DNA from: Candidatus Gastranaerophilales bacterium | GTDB taxonomy: Bacteria > Cyanobacteriota > Vampirovibrionia > Gastranaerophilales > Gastranaerophilaceae | Reading direction: 5' to 3' | Assembly (NCBI GenBank): GCA_910588555.1 | Contig: CAJUPC010000007.1 | Location: forward strand, 1 to 64,000 | DNA length: 64,000 nucleotides | In this document: in pieces, positions 50,174 through 58,794 of the stretch | Layout: every line of letters starts with the position of its first letter | Numbering within the stretch: position 1 is the stretch's first letter | Notes under the pieces: model-generated | Database searches by the model: none | What the model was told of the DNA's origin: nothing | What the model saw: the letters and a program-made list of their open reading frames with translations, nothing else | Made by a program: the position numbers and the translations under genes

Positions 50174-51139
50174 ATGGAGAAAAAGATTGTAAAAACCGAA
50201 AACATTTCTTTCAAATGCAAAGAAATTCCGCTTACCCGACGGGAATTGAAAAATTTATTTAATTTTCATATTCCATGTTTGTGCTGCGGTTTAGAAATGC
50301 TTCATCCTGATGTTTACACAATCCTCCTTGAAAACAAAAAACTTTCAGACACAGCAATAAATGCAATTCCGTTTCTTGAACCGTTTGAAAAAATTATGCA
50401 CCCTGTTGAAAGACAGGTTTTTAATATGTTTAAGAGTATGGCTGTTAAATATCCCGATAAAAATTTCCAAGAACTTCTTTTAATGAAAAAAGACATACAC
50501 GAGCTTGCCTTAGTAAAAATTCAAAGTTCTATATTCAATAAAATAAGCTTTTATCGACGGATTTTACCTAAAAAGACAGCAAGAGCACTTAGAAAACTTA
50601 TTATAAAAACAAATGATATAATTTTTGACCCCGAGCCGCACAAACCGTTCAGCCGCAGGATTTTTATACATAAAATCAAAAATATATGCAAAAATGTAGA
50701 AGAGCAAAAAATAAAAGAAGAAATTATAAAAATTGCAAGAAGACTTCCACGTTCTAGCGATGAAGTTTGTGCATTTGTAGTAAAAAATGCCAGAAAACGT
50801 CCGGAAATCATTGCATTAAACTTAATTCATCCGTCAGTCGGAACTTTTGAACACTTACAGCCTAAATGCATGAACGGACAAAATAACTCGCTCAATTTCG
50901 CACTTGAATGCACTTACTGCAACAATTCCCGCCACCATTATCCTATGACATTGCAAATAGAAGAAAATCCGTATATGCCTGAAAACGCACAATTACAGGC
51001 AGAGAAATTGATTTCTCTTTATAAAAAAGGCTTATGCAAAAAAGAATATATTGAAAATCTTAAAGAAGAATTATACTATCATTCAGAAGGTACAATTAAT
51101 ATAGATATAAGTTCTATTAGTGATGTAACAATAAATTAA
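50174..51139 (+). CDS. HNH-like zinc protein, paralog 1
   Basis: 321 aa. The N-terminal Cys pair (PCLCCGLEM) and a C-terminal HNH-type core (GTFEHLQPKCMNGQNN then SLNFALECTYCNNSRH) could together bind a structural zinc, with EH as the catalytic-type His and N/R following as in HNH nucleases. Between them lie about 170 residues of basic helices (KKTARALRKL, KPFSRRIFIHKIK). Paralogous to the next gene. No signal peptide and no RBS. Nuclease activity and target are unproven. Confidence 0.65.
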   Translation: MEKKIVKTENISFKCKEIPLTRRELKNLFNFHIPCLCCGLEMLHPDVYTILLENKKLSDTAINAIPFLEPFEKIMHPVERQVFNMFKSMAVKYPDKNFQELLLMKKDIHELALVKIQSSIFNKISFYRRILPKKTARALRKLIIKTNDIIFDPEPHKPFSRRIFIHKIKNICKNVEEQKIKEEIIKIARRLPRSSDEVCAFVVKNARKRPEIIALNLIHPSVGTFEHLQPKCMNGQNNSLNFALECTYCNNSRHHYPMTLQIEENPYMPENAQLQAEKLISLYKKGLCKKEYIENLKEELYYHSEGTINIDISSISDVTIN

Positions 51140-51179
51140 CAAACGCGCAAAAATTTTTTATCAGTTGCCTTAATTTTAT

Positions 51180-52253
51180 ATGCGCATAACACCTGTGATA
51201 AGTAATTTATTTTTAGCAAGGAAAGAGTTTAAGAATAATCATTCTGATTATTCTCAGTACAGGTATCCTGTACTGAATCAAGATACTGTATCTTTTAGCG
51301 CAAAAGCACCCAAAATATATGCATCTAATAGCAGAAATGCAGTAACATCTCTTGCAGGTTATGGAGTTACCTGTGTCTGCTGCGGTAAAAAAATGATTGA
51401 TCCTTCTGTTGTATCCAGAATGGATGCTGATGGACTTTTTAAAGGACCAAGTAAAAATATTTTAGAAGTTTTAAAACAATTTGAAAACTATATGAAACCG
51501 CTTGAAAAACAAGTTTTCCAGCTCTTATTAACACTTCAAGAGCAATACCCTGAAAAAAACTTAGCAAAACTTTTAGAAACAAAAAAACATGATCTTGAAG
51601 CAAAATTGATAGATAAACAAAGCAAGGTATTTGGCAAAATATACGAATATTGTCGCAAAAGAGTTTCCGAAGAAAAAATGGAAGAACTGCATACAATTAT
51701 CCAAGACTCCTACGATGAAATGTTTGGAAGAAAACCGAAAGTAACATTCAGTCGTAAAAAATTTATCGGATTAATATATAAATTTACAAGAAATATAGAG
51801 CCAAAACATCAGAAAAAACTTTTAGATATGGCTGAAAAACTACCGTCATCACAAGATATGTTTGAAGCTTTTATTATCAAATATTCACGAAAAAACAACA
51901 GAGAAATAGCACACAGATTAATTGAACGCTCTATTGCTACAATAGAACACATAAAACCCAGAGCCGAAGGCGGTGCAGACAGTATTTATAACTACGCCGC
52001 AGAATGTGCAGAAGATAACTGGGCAAGAGGCTGCCGTCCAATGATTGAACAAATTCAAAAACACCCTGATATGCCGGTAAATGCTCAAAAACATATAGAC
52101 CAAATAATAAGTCTTGTAAATAACGGTAACGCCGGAGTGGACGCTAAATATGTACAAGAACTTAAAGGTGCATTATATAGAGCAAGCGGCGGAGTAATTG
52201 ACCTTGATATAAGCAAACTTAAAACAAATTTACCTCCAAAAGATATACATTAA
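51180..52253 (+). CDS. HNH-like protein, paralog 2 (second Cys pair lost)
   Basis: 357 aa. Same order as paralog 1: VTCVCCGKKMIDPSVV, a helical basic middle (KVTFSRKKFIGLIYKFTRNI), then TIEHIKPRAEGGADSIYNYA. The second Cys pair reads CAEDNWARGC, so it is not in CxxC form. An added N-terminal tag MRITPVISNLFLARKEFKNN leads to TVSFSAKAPK. A5T6 ends 20 nt before the ATG, no RBS. The C-terminus GGVIDLDISKLK matches paralog 1's GTINIDISSIS. Confidence 0.65.
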   Translation: MRITPVISNLFLARKEFKNNHSDYSQYRYPVLNQDTVSFSAKAPKIYASNSRNAVTSLAGYGVTCVCCGKKMIDPSVVSRMDADGLFKGPSKNILEVLKQFENYMKPLEKQVFQLLLTLQEQYPEKNLAKLLETKKHDLEAKLIDKQSKVFGKIYEYCRKRVSEEKMEELHTIIQDSYDEMFGRKPKVTFSRKKFIGLIYKFTRNIEPKHQKKLLDMAEKLPSSQDMFEAFIIKYSRKNNREIAHRLIERSIATIEHIKPRAEGGADSIYNYAAECAEDNWARGCRPMIEQIQKHPDMPVNAQKHIDQIISLVNNGNAGVDAKYVQELKGALYRASGGVIDLDISKLKTNLPPKDIH

Positions 52254-52340
52254 CATTTGTAAAAATTAATAACAAATCATTGAATTTTTAAAGAAATTCT
52301 GCCGATACCTTAAACGTACTTAGTTAAAAAAGGAAAAACA

Positions 52341-52637
52341 ATGGCAGATACAGGAGCATCATTTAACAGACCATATAAACCGTTCGGGATGAACGTAAAA
52401 GTTCCTGATATAGGAGAAAGAACCCTAAAACAAGCAGGCGACACGCTTGGAAACATCGTAAAATCTCCAACCGAACCTCTATTTAAGTTTTTGGAAGAAA
52501 ACGAAGAAGTATTCAGCGGTGACCTTACATATAAAATTAACAAAATGTACGCAGAAAGCTTCACTATCGGTTCTGCAATGCGTATGGAAGATGAAAAACT
52601 GAACGGAATGCCTTCTTCTTTCGACATGCATTTTTAA
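52341..52637 (+). CDS. Small hypothetical protein
   Basis: 98 aa: MADTGASFNRPYKPFGMNVK, then VPDIGERTLKQAGDTLGNIV, ending GMPSSFDMHF. A strong RBS (AAAAAGGAAAAACA) and a downstream terminator support expression. No recognised domain; the C-terminal half is helical and Met-rich, a little like the 54-aa protein at 63354. Confidence 0.6.
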   Translation: MADTGASFNRPYKPFGMNVKVPDIGERTLKQAGDTLGNIVKSPTEPLFKFLEENEEVFSGDLTYKINKMYAESFTIGSAMRMEDEKLNGMPSSFDMHF

Positions 52638-52776
52638 CAAGCCGAGCAGAGGCACGAACGATAGTGAGAGACGAACAAGCGTCAACGGAAACGTTGAGTT
52701 TTCGTTACACTTGTGAGCGGTGCCGTTTAACGCGAGGCGCAGCATAACAATTCTTCTTTGTCTATACATACGATAG
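52638..52776 (+). other. GC-richer structured intergenic stretch
   Basis: Notably less AT-rich than its surroundings, with several hairpins including CAACG-GAAA-CGTTG (GNRA loop). It is part of the 3' region between the 52341 gene and its terminator, so it would be a structured 3' UTR or a separate RNA. Nature unknown. Confidence 0.35.
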
Positions 52777-52802
52777 AAAGCCCCCTAAAGGGGCTTTTTA
52801 TT
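52777..52802 (+). terminator. Intrinsic terminator
   Basis: AAAGCCCC-CTAAA-GGGGCTTTTTATTTT directly ahead of the recN promoter. Confidence 0.93.
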
Positions 52803-52858
52803 TTGTTAAAAGGAGTTAAAATCTTGCCCTTACAGTATTCTTGTTTTATGCTGTAAAT

Positions 52859-54511
52859 ATGATTAAGCAAATAAGGATAAAAGATTATATATTAATTGAC
52901 GAACTGACTGCAAATTTTCATTCGGGATTGAATGTAATTACGGGTGAAACAGGCGCAGGTAAAAGTATTCTTATAAATGCGGCAGAAATTGCATTTTCAC
53001 CGCGCGTTTCAAAAGATGTTATCAAACACGGCAAAGATAAGGCTGTAATTGAACTTGTTATCGAAAATTCGAAACATAATCTTTCCGCAATTTTTGAAGA
53101 AAACGGCGTTGATAATTTCGGAAATGAAATTGTAATCACTAAAGAAATCAGCCCGAATGCAGTTCGTTCAAGAGTAAACGGAACTCTTGTCAATCAAGAT
53201 TTTATAAAACAGTTAAAAACTTATTTCCTTGATATTCATTCACAACACCAAACTTATACATTCATGCAGCCAAAATATCACATAAACCTGCTTGATACTT
53301 ATGCAAAAGACTTATACGGTCAAAAGCTGCAAGATTACAAAGAGAAATTTAAAGAATATCAACAGATGCAAAATCAACTTGAAGCACTTAAAAATGCGTC
53401 TGATATGACTGAAAATCAAATTGAATTTTTAAAATTCCAAATAAATGAAATTGATGAGGCAAACATAATTTCAGCAACAGAAGATGAAGAACTGGATAAA
53501 GAGTTAGAAGTACTTGAAAATGCAGAAAAGCTGAAAGAATTGACAGGAACTTCATACTGGGCTATAAACGGTGATGACGGCTCAATTATGGAAGCGCTCG
53601 GTAAAATTAAACAAAACATTTCTAAAGCTTCAAGCCTTGACGATAATCTGGAAGAACTAGAACAAAATCTGATAGACGCAATTGAAAATTTGCGTGAAGT
53701 CGGAAGCAGTTTGCGGGATTACAGTCAAAATCTTGACAATGATACTGAAAGATTAAACCAAATTCAAGAAAGACAATATCTTCTTGAAAGATTAAAACGA
53801 AAATACGGCGGTTCACTTCAATCGGTTATGGAAACATTTGAAAACTTATCAAAAGAGCTTAATGCAATCGAATTTTCGACTCAAAATATCGAAGAACTTG
53901 AAGAAAACATCGCTCAAACGCGCAAAAAACTTGAAAGTACCGCAAAAGAAATAAGTGAAAACAGAAAAAATTACGCACATGTGCTTTCAGCATTAGTTCA
54001 AGAAAAATTGGAAAAACTGGAACTTCCGAAAGCAAGATTTGAAATATCTGTTACTGACAAAGAATTAAGTTCTGATGGATGTGACAATATTGAATTTCTT
54101 ATCTCAACAAATGTTTCGGAAGACTTAAAACCGCTTGCTAAAGTAGCGTCAGGCGGTGAAATATCACGTGTAATGCTTGCAATAAAATCAATCTTCGCGC
54201 AAAGTGATGATATTAATACGGTAATATTTGATGAAATTGATACGGGAATTTCAGGGAAAGCCTCACAATCTGTTGCTGATGAAATTGTAGAACTTTCCAA
54301 ATATCATCAAATAATCTTGATTACACATCAGGCTATCATTGCGTCAAAAGCAGCCAAACACTTCTACGTAAGAAAATCACAAAACGATGAAACTAAAGTA
54401 GATGTATATGTCTTGACAGGTGAAAACCGTATAAAAGCTCTTGCAGAACTTGCTGGCGGAGAAATAAACGAACAATCAATAGAATTTGCAAAATCATTGA
54501 TTGAGGCATAA
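52859..54511 (+). CDS. recN: DNA repair protein RecN
   Basis: 550 aa from ATG 52859; an upstream in-frame TTG is rejected. SMC-like architecture: Walker A GETGAGKS at residues 29-36, DIHSQHQTYTFMQPKYH, long coiled coils, then ABC signature ASGGEISRVMLAIKS and Walker B VIFDEIDTGISG. It tethers and holds broken DNA ends in recombination repair. No RBS: TTGCCC-N17-TATGCT-N6-ATG suggests a leaderless mRNA. Convergent with uvrB. Confidence 0.94.
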   Translation: MIKQIRIKDYILIDELTANFHSGLNVITGETGAGKSILINAAEIAFSPRVSKDVIKHGKDKAVIELVIENSKHNLSAIFEENGVDNFGNEIVITKEISPNAVRSRVNGTLVNQDFIKQLKTYFLDIHSQHQTYTFMQPKYHINLLDTYAKDLYGQKLQDYKEKFKEYQQMQNQLEALKNASDMTENQIEFLKFQINEIDEANIISATEDEELDKELEVLENAEKLKELTGTSYWAINGDDGSIMEALGKIKQNISKASSLDDNLEELEQNLIDAIENLREVGSSLRDYSQNLDNDTERLNQIQERQYLLERLKRKYGGSLQSVMETFENLSKELNAIEFSTQNIEELEENIAQTRKKLESTAKEISENRKNYAHVLSALVQEKLEKLELPKARFEISVTDKELSSDGCDNIEFLISTNVSEDLKPLAKVASGGEISRVMLAIKSIFAQSDDINTVIFDEIDTGISGKASQSVADEIVELSKYHQIILITHQAIIASKAAKHFYVRKSQNDETKVDVYVLTGENRIKALAELAGGEINEQSIEFAKSLIEA

Positions 54512-54535
54512 ACGATTATTGATAAATAATAATTA

Positions 54536-56524
54536 TCAACTTTTTGCCATTTCGCGCAATTTTTTCAACTTGTCGCGAATTTCTGCAGCGCGTTCAAAAT
54601 CAAGTATTTTTGCGGCTTTGTGCATATCTTTTTCAAGCTGGTCAATAAGTTTCGGCAAATCTTTTTTGCTGATATTGTGTTCAACCATTTCTTCCGCAAC
54701 AATATCTTCCAAATCTCTGTAACTGGCTACAAGAGAAAGAAGATTATTTTCAATAGGCTTTTTAATTGTTTGAGGAATAATGCCATATTTTGTATTGAAA
54801 TCCATCTGAATTTTGCGTCGTCGTTCTGTTTCTGATATAGCTTTTTCCATTGACTCTGTCATTCTGTCTGCATACATAATAACTTCACCGCAAGCATTAC
54901 GAGCTGCACGCCCTATTGTCTGTATCAAACTTGTTTCTGAACGCAAAAATCCTTCTTTATCTGCATCCATAATAGCAACGAGCGAAACTTCGGGGATATC
55001 AAGTCCCTCTCTTAAAAGGTTTACACCTATCAAAACATCAAATTCACCGAGACGCAAATCTCTCAGAATTTCAACACGTTCAAGCGATTGAATTTCACTA
55101 TGCAAATATCGAACTTTAATTCCTTCCTGTATAAAGAAATCGGTCAAATCTTCCGCCATTTTCTTTGTAAGAGTAGTAATCAAAACTCTTTCATTTTTAT
55201 CTGTGCGCTTTTGAATTTCAGTTTTCAAATCCTGAATTTGCGATTCAATAGGACGTACAGAAATTTTCGGGTCAACCAGGCCTGTCGGACGAATAATTTG
55301 TTCCACTAAACGAGATGAAGTTGAGCGTTCAAAATCTGAAGGGGTTGCTGAAATATAAATTTTTTGATGAACCTTTTTAAAAAACTCTTCATTTTTCAAC
55401 GGTCTGTTATCTCTTGCACACGGCAATCTGAACCCGTAATCAATCAAAGTTGTTTTTCTTGAGGAATCACCATGGAACATACCTTTTAACTGAGGCAGAG
55501 TAACATGAGACTCGTCAATTACAGTTAAAAAATCACCTTGAAAATAGTCTAACAAAGTTGCGGGAGCAGAGCCCGGCGGACGACGTTCGATAATTCTTGA
55601 ATAATTTTCAATTCCCGAACAATATCCCATTTCTTTAATCATTTCAATATCATATTTAACGCGCTGTTCAAGCCTTTGAGCCTCTACAAGTTTATTCTCG
55701 TTATTAAGTTCTGCCAATCTTTGCTGTAATTCCTGTTTAATCAAAGAAATAGTTTCATCAACATTTTCATCGTAAGAAAGATAGTGAACAGCAGGATAAA
55801 TAACAACTTTTTCGGGAGTTTCAAGAACTTCGCCCGTTACATTGTCAATCCTCACAATTTTTTCTATCTCATCACCAAAGAAATAAATTCTTGTAATAAT
55901 TTTTTCATAAGCAGGCATGATTTCGACAATATCGCCTCTCGCTCTGAATGTTGAGCGTTCAAGAACCAAATCGTTTCTTGTATACTGAACACTGACAAGA
56001 TGTTTTAAAAGGTCATCGCGTGCAATTTCATCACCTACGTTAAGCTCAACAGAACCCCTGAAATAATTTTCAGGCAAACCTAAACCGTAAATACAACTGA
56101 CAGAAGCAACGATAATAACGTCGTTTCTTTCATACAAACATCTTGTTGCATTGTGCCGAAGTCTGTCAATTTCTTCATTAATTGAGGCTGTTTTTTCAAT
56201 AAATGTATCAGTTCTGGGAATATATGCCTCTGGCTGATAATAGTCGTAATAGCTTATGAAATATTCAACAGCATTATTCGGAAAGAGTTCTTTAAATTCA
56301 TTATACAATTGAGCCGCAAGAGTCTTGTTGTGAGCAATAATCAGGGTTGGTTTTTGAACTTTCTCAATAACATTTGCAATTGTAAAAGTTTTTCCCGAAC
56401 CTGTAATTCCGAGAAGAGTTTGAGAATCTTCTCCGTTATTAATTCCCTCAACCAGTTCTTCAATTGCTTTGGGCTGGTCGCCTGCGGGTTTATATTTAGA
56501 AGATATTTCAAATTTTCTTTCCAT
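54536..56524 (-). CDS. uvrB: UvrABC system protein B
   Basis: 662 aa from ATG 56524. Walker A GITGSGKT (residues 39-46), the beta-hairpin region YYDYYQPEAYIPRTDTFIEK, motif DESHVTLPQL, helicase motifs through TIGRAARN, and a C-terminal UVR domain (LIDQLEKDMHKAAKILDFER). Damage verification in nucleotide excision repair. TATAAT lies exactly 6 nt before the ATG without RBS, so the mRNA is probably leaderless. Confidence 0.97.
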   Translation of the reverse strand: MERKFEISSKYKPAGDQPKAIEELVEGINNGEDSQTLLGITGSGKTFTIANVIEKVQKPTLIIAHNKTLAAQLYNEFKELFPNNAVEYFISYYDYYQPEAYIPRTDTFIEKTASINEEIDRLRHNATRCLYERNDVIIVASVSCIYGLGLPENYFRGSVELNVGDEIARDDLLKHLVSVQYTRNDLVLERSTFRARGDIVEIMPAYEKIITRIYFFGDEIEKIVRIDNVTGEVLETPEKVVIYPAVHYLSYDENVDETISLIKQELQQRLAELNNENKLVEAQRLEQRVKYDIEMIKEMGYCSGIENYSRIIERRPPGSAPATLLDYFQGDFLTVIDESHVTLPQLKGMFHGDSSRKTTLIDYGFRLPCARDNRPLKNEEFFKKVHQKIYISATPSDFERSTSSRLVEQIIRPTGLVDPKISVRPIESQIQDLKTEIQKRTDKNERVLITTLTKKMAEDLTDFFIQEGIKVRYLHSEIQSLERVEILRDLRLGEFDVLIGVNLLREGLDIPEVSLVAIMDADKEGFLRSETSLIQTIGRAARNACGEVIMYADRMTESMEKAISETERRRKIQMDFNTKYGIIPQTIKKPIENNLLSLVASYRDLEDIVAEEMVEHNISKKDLPKLIDQLEKDMHKAAKILDFERAAEIRDKLKKLREMAKS

Positions 56525-56587
56525 AATTAAATTATACACCAAAACAGATAGCAAAAAAAATATTTACATGTTTATATATAAATAGTC

Positions 56588-57583
56588 ATGACTACTATTA
56601 ATCCTGTAACCGAACAGTCTAAACCATACAAAGACCCGTTGAACAAAACGGGAATTATGCTTATGTCATATTCAAACGAAGCAGGCACGGCAATTTCAGA
56701 AATTGCACCGAAACTCGGGGCAGCACTATGGGCACCTGCGTTTATGTATTTAGGCGCTGATATTTATGACAAATACAAAAACGACAAGGATAATTACAAC
56801 CCGAGCGCAAGAAGAGCATTCAAAGAAGCTGTATATCAGGGAGTAACTAATATTCTCGCCCTTCCTTTAGTAATTTATGCAGGTCAATGTGCGGTTTCTC
56901 CTCTGGGAAGAATGGATAAATCAGGAATTAGCGGAAACGCTAAAGATGAAATATACAAACATACAAGAGATGTAATTGAGCAAGTGCACGGCAATACTCT
57001 TGCTGATTTTGATACATTTAAAAACACAATCATTTCAAGCTTAGAAAACAAAATTACGTCACGAAACAACGAAAAAAATACAATAAATATATTCAAAAAA
57101 TTATATAACACCTTTTTTACAAAACGATACGTACTATCCGCTTGTGATAAAGAAAAAATTATAAAATTTGCAGAAGAAAATGCACAAAAAACCTATGAAA
57201 TCTTCACTGCACTCAAAAACAACGAGATTGAAAAAATCCCTAAAAATGTTTATAAAAAATATCATCAAGTTTTACCTGCAATGAAAGAAATGTTTAAGGA
57301 CGGAGATTTTGCATATCAAGCTTCAAGAACAGCTTTAAAAGGACATCAAACATCATTGATATTTAAAAACAAACTCGTAAAAACCGTTTCAGGTCTTGTG
57401 ACACTTGTACTTCTGGCAAAACCCGTAAACAAATTTGTAGACAAATATATTATGAAAAAATACATTGAGCCGAAAATAGACAAACTACCTTCAATTTCCA
57501 TAAACGAGTCTAAAATTAAGAATATATTTAACGAAATGAGTAATACTAAACTAGCTGCTTCTGCTTCAAAAAGTGCTGGCTAA
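56588..57583 (+). CDS. Hypothetical membrane-associated protein
   Basis: 331 aa. Hydrophobic segments near residues 38-55 (LGAALWAPAFMYLGADIY), 75-100 (AVYQGVTNILALPLVIYAGQ) and 265-285 (VKTVSGLVTLVLLAKPVN), with basic helical regions between. N-terminal MTTINPVTEQSKPYKDPLNK. Its layout (short polar N-terminus, hydrophobic patches, Lys-rich domain) resembles the 749-aa-class protein at 60972. Function unknown. No RBS. Ends 2 nt before the convergent cpaF-like stop. Confidence 0.6.
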   Translation: MTTINPVTEQSKPYKDPLNKTGIMLMSYSNEAGTAISEIAPKLGAALWAPAFMYLGADIYDKYKNDKDNYNPSARRAFKEAVYQGVTNILALPLVIYAGQCAVSPLGRMDKSGISGNAKDEIYKHTRDVIEQVHGNTLADFDTFKNTIISSLENKITSRNNEKNTINIFKKLYNTFFTKRYVLSACDKEKIIKFAEENAQKTYEIFTALKNNEIEKIPKNVYKKYHQVLPAMKEMFKDGDFAYQASRTALKGHQTSLIFKNKLVKTVSGLVTLVLLAKPVNKFVDKYIMKKYIEPKIDKLPSISINESKIKNIFNEMSNTKLAASASKSAG

Positions 57584-57585
57584 CT

Positions 57586-58794
57586 TCAAAATACATAATC
57601 ATTATCTTTAAAACGAGCAATGAATTTAACTGATTGAGCAGCAGTTCTTGCAGGCGTAAGTTCTGCTATAGCAGTAACCCTCAAACCGTCAGCAGTCTTG
57701 TTTATTTGAACAATATAATCATAATTTCTTAAAACTTTAATTTTCGCATTCTTTTCAGGCAGACTTTCCGCTTTGATAAATTCAGATGTAAGTTTTAACA
57801 TTGCGGCTTCGATTGAAGAAGCTCTCAAAGTAGTAATATTCCCGCAATATTCTGAAATTTCCGATACAGGTTCGTTAAAATCCGCCGCAATAAATTCAGG
57901 TGACAATTTCAAAACATCAGATACTAAATTCAAATAATTTTCTGATTTCTTGTTTATTATATATCGCGAGACAAAGTCGCTTTTAAAGTTTATTTGAGAA
58001 TTGTCTTCAAGAAGAACTATTCTATCATGTTTTAGCGATGAGTTTAAAAGCACATCAAGAAAAACAGTTTTTCCTGCGTTGATATCACCTGATATAACAA
58101 TATTCTTTTTAGATTTTATTGCAGAAACAATAAATTCAAAAATTTCTTTAGTTACAACACCGCTTTTGATAAATTTTTCATAATCATAAGCAGCACTTTT
58201 TCTTATAAAAATATTTACACCGTCAGGCGAAATTTCAGACTTAATTACAGTCACATGCAAATCTTTAATTTTCAAATTTACAATCGCGCTGTCAGAGTTA
58301 GTTTTATGCAAAATACTGTTTAATATAAATTGCAGTTCTTTATCAGAAAGTTTAATTTCAGTATTCAAAATCCTGCCTGATATTTCAATATGTACACTTT
58401 TTGTGCCGTTCACAAATACCGCAGTGACATTCTCCTGTGCTATAAGATGATTTAATGAACCAAATCCGCATATTTCAAAATAAAGTTTTTCAGCAAGTTC
58501 ATCAATATCGCACTCGATTGCTTTTTTTGACAAAAAACTTTTAATCAAATCTTTTTGTTCTGTCGATGTATAATCAAACCAAACAGGAACAGAATATATT
58601 TTCTCAAAAAGTTCTTTTTTAATATCGTTTGAAATATCCTGCTTTTGCTCTATAATTTTTGGCTGTACCTCAGGTATTTCAACGGAAACTTCCTTTTTAA
58701 GTTTTAATTTCGAAGGTTCATTTTTTATTTCATCAACTTGTTTTTCAGTTTCTTTTTTTATAAATCTGGCACTGAGTTTACTTTTTTCAATCAA
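57586..58794 (-). CDS. CpaF/TadA-like secretion ATPase (divergent)
   Basis: 402 aa. The N-terminal ~70 residues are a Lys/Glu-rich linker, then the CpaF all-alpha domain (EKLYFEICGFGSLNHLIAQE then NVTAVFVNGTKSVHIE) and a RecA-like domain with Walker A GDINAGKT. The usual Walker B/GE(M)R region reads LSPEFIAADFNEPVSEI, which is atypical, and TLRASSIEAAMLKL replaces the conserved H box (THAN). ATPase activity may be weak. Start overlaps the CpaE-like stop (ATGA). It drives Tad/Flp pili in other bacteria, but the other tad genes are absent here. Confidence 0.8.
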   Translation of the reverse strand: MIEKSKLSARFIKKETEKQVDEIKNEPSKLKLKKEVSVEIPEVQPKIIEQKQDISNDIKKELFEKIYSVPVWFDYTSTEQKDLIKSFLSKKAIECDIDELAEKLYFEICGFGSLNHLIAQENVTAVFVNGTKSVHIEISGRILNTEIKLSDKELQFILNSILHKTNSDSAIVNLKIKDLHVTVIKSEISPDGVNIFIRKSAAYDYEKFIKSGVVTKEIFEFIVSAIKSKKNIVISGDINAGKTVFLDVLLNSSLKHDRIVLLEDNSQINFKSDFVSRYIINKKSENYLNLVSDVLKLSPEFIAADFNEPVSEISEYCGNITTLRASSIEAAMLKLTSEFIKAESLPEKNAKIKVLRNYDYIVQINKTADGLRVTAIAELTPARTAAQSVKFIARFKDNDYVF

